Of a stretch of 64,000 nt of DNA, positions 61,818 through 64,000 are shown one piece after another. The stretch is from Dyadobacter linearis (GTDB taxonomy: Bacteria > Bacteroidota > Bacteroidia > Cytophagales > Spirosomataceae), in contig NZ_CAJRAU010000006.1 of NCBI RefSeq assembly GCF_907165045.1, positions 1 through 64,000 on the forward strand. The letters are read 5' to 3'. Position 1 is the stretch's first letter. Every line of letters starts with the position of its first letter. The notes beneath the pieces were generated by a model. The model was not told the DNA's origin and did no database searches. It saw only the letters and a list, made by a program, of their open reading frames with translations. The position numbers were made by a program, and so were the translations under genes.

Positions 61818-64000
61818 ATGGCAGAAGATAAAATGATGCGCCTTAGCCAAGTGGCACGGATCCTGAACGTGGGAATTACTACGATCGTGGATCATCTGTC
61901 TGCCAAGGGGTATAAGGTGGAAAGTAATCCAAATACCAAAGTCAATTCTGATCAAATCGAGTTTCTAGCCAAGGATTTCAAGTCTGACGACCTTCGGTCA
62001 TCACTTACTCAGAGACCTGCGCCGGTAGAGGCTCCTGTTGAAATAAAAGAGGATAAAGTCAAAAGTGATGTTGACGGGATCCTGTATTTCCGTAATGCCC
62101 AAAAACCTGAAGAAAAGCCCGCAGTAGAAGAAGAAAAAGCTGCTGTGCCACAGCCTGTGGTTGAAAACAGGTTGCCTGGTATCAAGGTTGTAGGCAAAAT
62201 TGATCTGGATCAGAAACGTTCTGTTCAGCCACAAGCTCCTGCGCCGGTAGAAGAGGCGAAACCTACTCCTGCGCCTGAACCGGTCGCTCCTCCTGTTGCA
62301 AAAGAACCGGAAATAGTGGCCCCTGTCGCAAAAGTGGTAGAGAAGCCTGAACCTGCTGAGTCGCAACCAAAGCCGGAGGCTGAGAAAGCGCCCGAAGCGC
62401 CAGTTAAAGTTCAGGAAGTTGAAAAACCGGTCGAGCCGGTGGTTGCAGAGTCAACACCTGTCACTGAACCGAAAGCAGAAGTTGAAAAACCTGCTGTTGC
62501 TCCGGAAGCTCCAAAAGAAACACAAGTTGAAGCAGAGACACCTTCGGCCCAACCTGAAATCGCGGCGGCCGTTGAGCCGGCAGGTTCTGAGCTGATAGAA
62601 GCACGTGGCGAGCAGCTTCGTGGACTTCGTGTTGTTGGAAAAATTGAACTTCCTTCTGATAAAGCTAAGAAAAAAGATCCCGTAGCGTCCAGCGACTCTG
62701 CGGCTGATAAAAAACGTCGCAGAAAACGCAAGCGAATCCGTGACGGATCAGCGGTACCAGGTGAAACCAAACCGGCTACTACTACCACCGACGCTGCGTC
62801 GACAACCGGAAGAACGCAGGGCACTACGACGACAGGAAACAGAACAAGTACTCCTGCTGCCGGAACTACACCCGCGCAACCAGGTACACAGTCGGCTAAT
62901 GCCAGGCCAAGTACCGGTAACCGTGCAGGTAGTACCAATAACAGAAGAGGCGGCAGACGCGAAGAAGTTTCTGACAAAGAAGTTTCTGACAATATCAAGG
63001 CAACCATGGCCCGTATGGGCGGTGGAAACACCAGAAATATGGCCCGCGGGAAAGGCGGACGTCGCCGTGATCGCGCAGATCAGAACGATCCCAACGGCCT
63101 GGGTGAAGAGGAAACAAAAGTATTGCGCGTTACCGAGTTCGTTTCGGCCAACGACCTTGCTTCACTGATGGACGTTACCGTTCAGGAAGTTATCTCTGTT
63201 TGTATGAGCATGGGTATGTTCGTTTCGATCAACCAGCGCCTTGACGCAGAAGCGATTACATTCATTGCCGACGAATTTGGCTTCGAAGTAGCATTCATTT
63301 CGGCGGAAGAGGAAGTTCAGAACGATGTAGTAGAAGAAGTTGATACGGAGGAAAGTCTGATCGATCGTGCACCAATCGTCACCGTAATGGGTCACGTTGA
63401 CCACGGAAAAACATCTCTACTCGATTATATCCGTCAGGAAAACGTAGCAAGTGGTGAAGCTGGTGGTATTACGCAGCACATTGGTGCATATAGTGTAAAA
63501 ACTAAAACGGGTAAGCAGGTTACGTTCCTGGATACACCGGGTCACGAAGCATTTACCGCGATGCGTGCCCGTGGTGCAAAGGTTACTGACGTTGTTATTA
63601 TCGTGATTGCAGCAGACGATAGCATCATGCCGCAAACGCGTGAAGCGATTAACCACGCACAAGTTGCAGGAGCGCCAATCGTATTTGCATTCAGTAAAAT
63701 AGATAAAGCCGGTGCCAACACCGAAAAGATACGCGAAGAGCTTGCCAATATGAACATTTTGGTGGAAGAATGGGGTGGTAAATATCAGACCCAGGAAATC
63801 TCATCCAAATCCGGTTTAGGTATTGATCTTCTTTTAGAGAAAGTATTGCTGGAAGCTGAATTGTTAGAGCTGAAAGCAAATCCGAACCGACGCGCGATTG
63901 GAACAGTAGTAGAAGCATCTTTGGATAAAGGACGCGGATACGTTACTACAATCCTTGTTGAAACCGGTACATTGAAAGTGGGAGATGTGGTTCTTGCGGG
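61818..64000 (+). CDS. infB: Translation initiation factor IF-2, 5' part
   Basis: The gene starts at ATG 61818 and runs past the window end, so about 727 residues are seen. The N terminus has a short winged-helix motif ([29 protein letters not shown]), then a long Pro/Glu/Ala/Lys-rich linker, a basic Arg/Gly-rich segment near the middle, and an IF2_N-like domain ([35 protein letters not shown]). The GTPase domain has G1 GHVDHGKT (residues 525-532), G3 DTPGH and a G4 region reading SKID (Ser626) where NKxD is usual. It brings fMet-tRNA to the 30S subunit. It belongs to the operon with rimP and nusA. Confidence 0.97.
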   Translation, partial: MAEDKMMRLSQVARILNVGITTIVDHLSAKGYKVESNPNTKVNSDQIEFLAKDFKSDDLRSSLTQRPAPVEAPVEIKEDKVKSDVDGILYFRNAQKPEEKPAVEEEKAAVPQPVVENRLPGIKVVGKIDLDQKRSVQPQAPAPVEEAKPTPAPEPVAPPVAKEPEIVAPVAKVVEKPEPAESQPKPEAEKAPEAPVKVQEVEKPVEPVVAESTPVTEPKAEVEKPAVAPEAPKETQVEAETPSAQPEIAAAVEPAGSELIEARGEQLRGLRVVGKIELPSDKAKKKDPVASSDSAADKKRRRKRKRIRDGSAVPGETKPATTTTDAASTTGRTQGTTTTGNRTSTPAAGTTPAQPGTQSANARPSTGNRAGSTNNRRGGRREEVSDKEVSDNIKATMARMGGGNTRNMARGKGGRRRDRADQNDPNGLGEEETKVLRVTEFVSANDLASLMDVTVQEVISVCMSMGMFVSINQRLDAEAITFIADEFGFEVAFISAEEEVQNDVVEEVDTEESLIDRAPIVTVMGHVDHGKTSLLDYIRQENVASGEAGGITQHIGAYSVKTKTGKQVTFLDTPGHEAFTAMRARGAKVTDVVIIVIAADDSIMPQTREAINHAQVAGAPIVFAFSKIDKAGANTEKIREELANMNILVEEWGGKYQTQEISSKSGLGIDLLLEKVLLEAELLELKANPNRRAIGTVVEASLDKGRGYVTTILVETGTLKVGDVVLA

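Overview
The window looks like a chromosomal segment of a Bacteroidota species, most likely order Cytophagales and plausibly Dyadobacter or a close relative. This is inferred from family content, since no 16S is present. The signs are a type IX secretion C-terminal sorting domain, DUF1501/DUF1800, DUF4270/Kelch/DUF4907, DUF1080, Wzi-type capsule proteins, weak Shine-Dalgarno signals and many TAnnTTTG-type -7 promoter elements with TTTG or TTG near -33.

Layout. Bases 1-8140 are mostly minus-strand genes: gmd, a DUF1361/methyltransferase/truC operon, a TTG-started DEAD-box helicase, a polytopic GT39-like membrane protein with a small partner, a DUF1905 protein and a DUF1080 protein. Bases 8226-15370 hold a minus-strand operon DUF1800 - DUF1501 - nine-repeat T9SS surface protein, with a promoter at one end and a terminator at the other. 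Bases 15550-39800 are a large surface-polysaccharide locus. It contains a PHP-type phosphatase, Wza, a Wzc tyrosine kinase, UDP-glucose dehydrogenase, glycosyltransferases, an acyltransferase, an EpsG-like polymerase, a GH28 protein, Wzi and a WcaJ-like initiating transferase. A minus-strand block follows (glycosyltransferase, Wzx-like flippase, pyruvyl transferase), then rfbD and an OafA-type acyltransferase. Bases 39834-48257 hold a second Wzi paralogue, two GH78-type rhamnosidases and, divergently, a sodium:solute symporter preceded by an overlapping 44-residue membrane protein. An unusual inverted pair of 10-bp repeat arrays separates the rhamnosidases from the symporter. Bases 48400-54400 are a TolC/MFP/RND efflux operon with a palindrome upstream and a terminator downstream. 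Bases 54433-59766 carry a bestrophin-like channel, DUF4270, Kelch and DUF4907 proteins and an EEP-family phosphodiesterase. Bases 59828-64000 hold the conserved rimP-nusA-infB operon; infB runs off the window.

How the parts fit. The central locus has the parts of a Wzx/Wzy-type pathway: WcaJ starts the lipid-linked unit, glycosyltransferases extend it, acyl and pyruvyl groups decorate it, Wzx flips it, EpsG polymerises it, Wzc/Wza and the phosphatase control and perform export, and Wzi anchors or assembles it. Gmd, Ugd and RfbD suggest GDP-6-deoxysugars, uronic acid and rhamnose as building blocks. The GH28 and GH78 enzymes nearby could trim or recycle a rhamnose/uronate polymer; this is inference. 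Glycosyltransferase genes from about 21.5 to 36.7 kb look more A+T-rich than the flanks, as is common for exchangeable polysaccharide loci.

The most unusual non-coding or variable signals are the opposed 10-bp repeat arrays (46111-46300), an 11-G tract inside one wzi gene, a near-identical 618-bp-period duplication inside the T9SS repeat gene, a terminator-like hairpin in the rimP leader, and a 15-bp perfect inverted repeat after wzc. I did not find a CRISPR array, tRNA, rRNA, transposase or phage gene.
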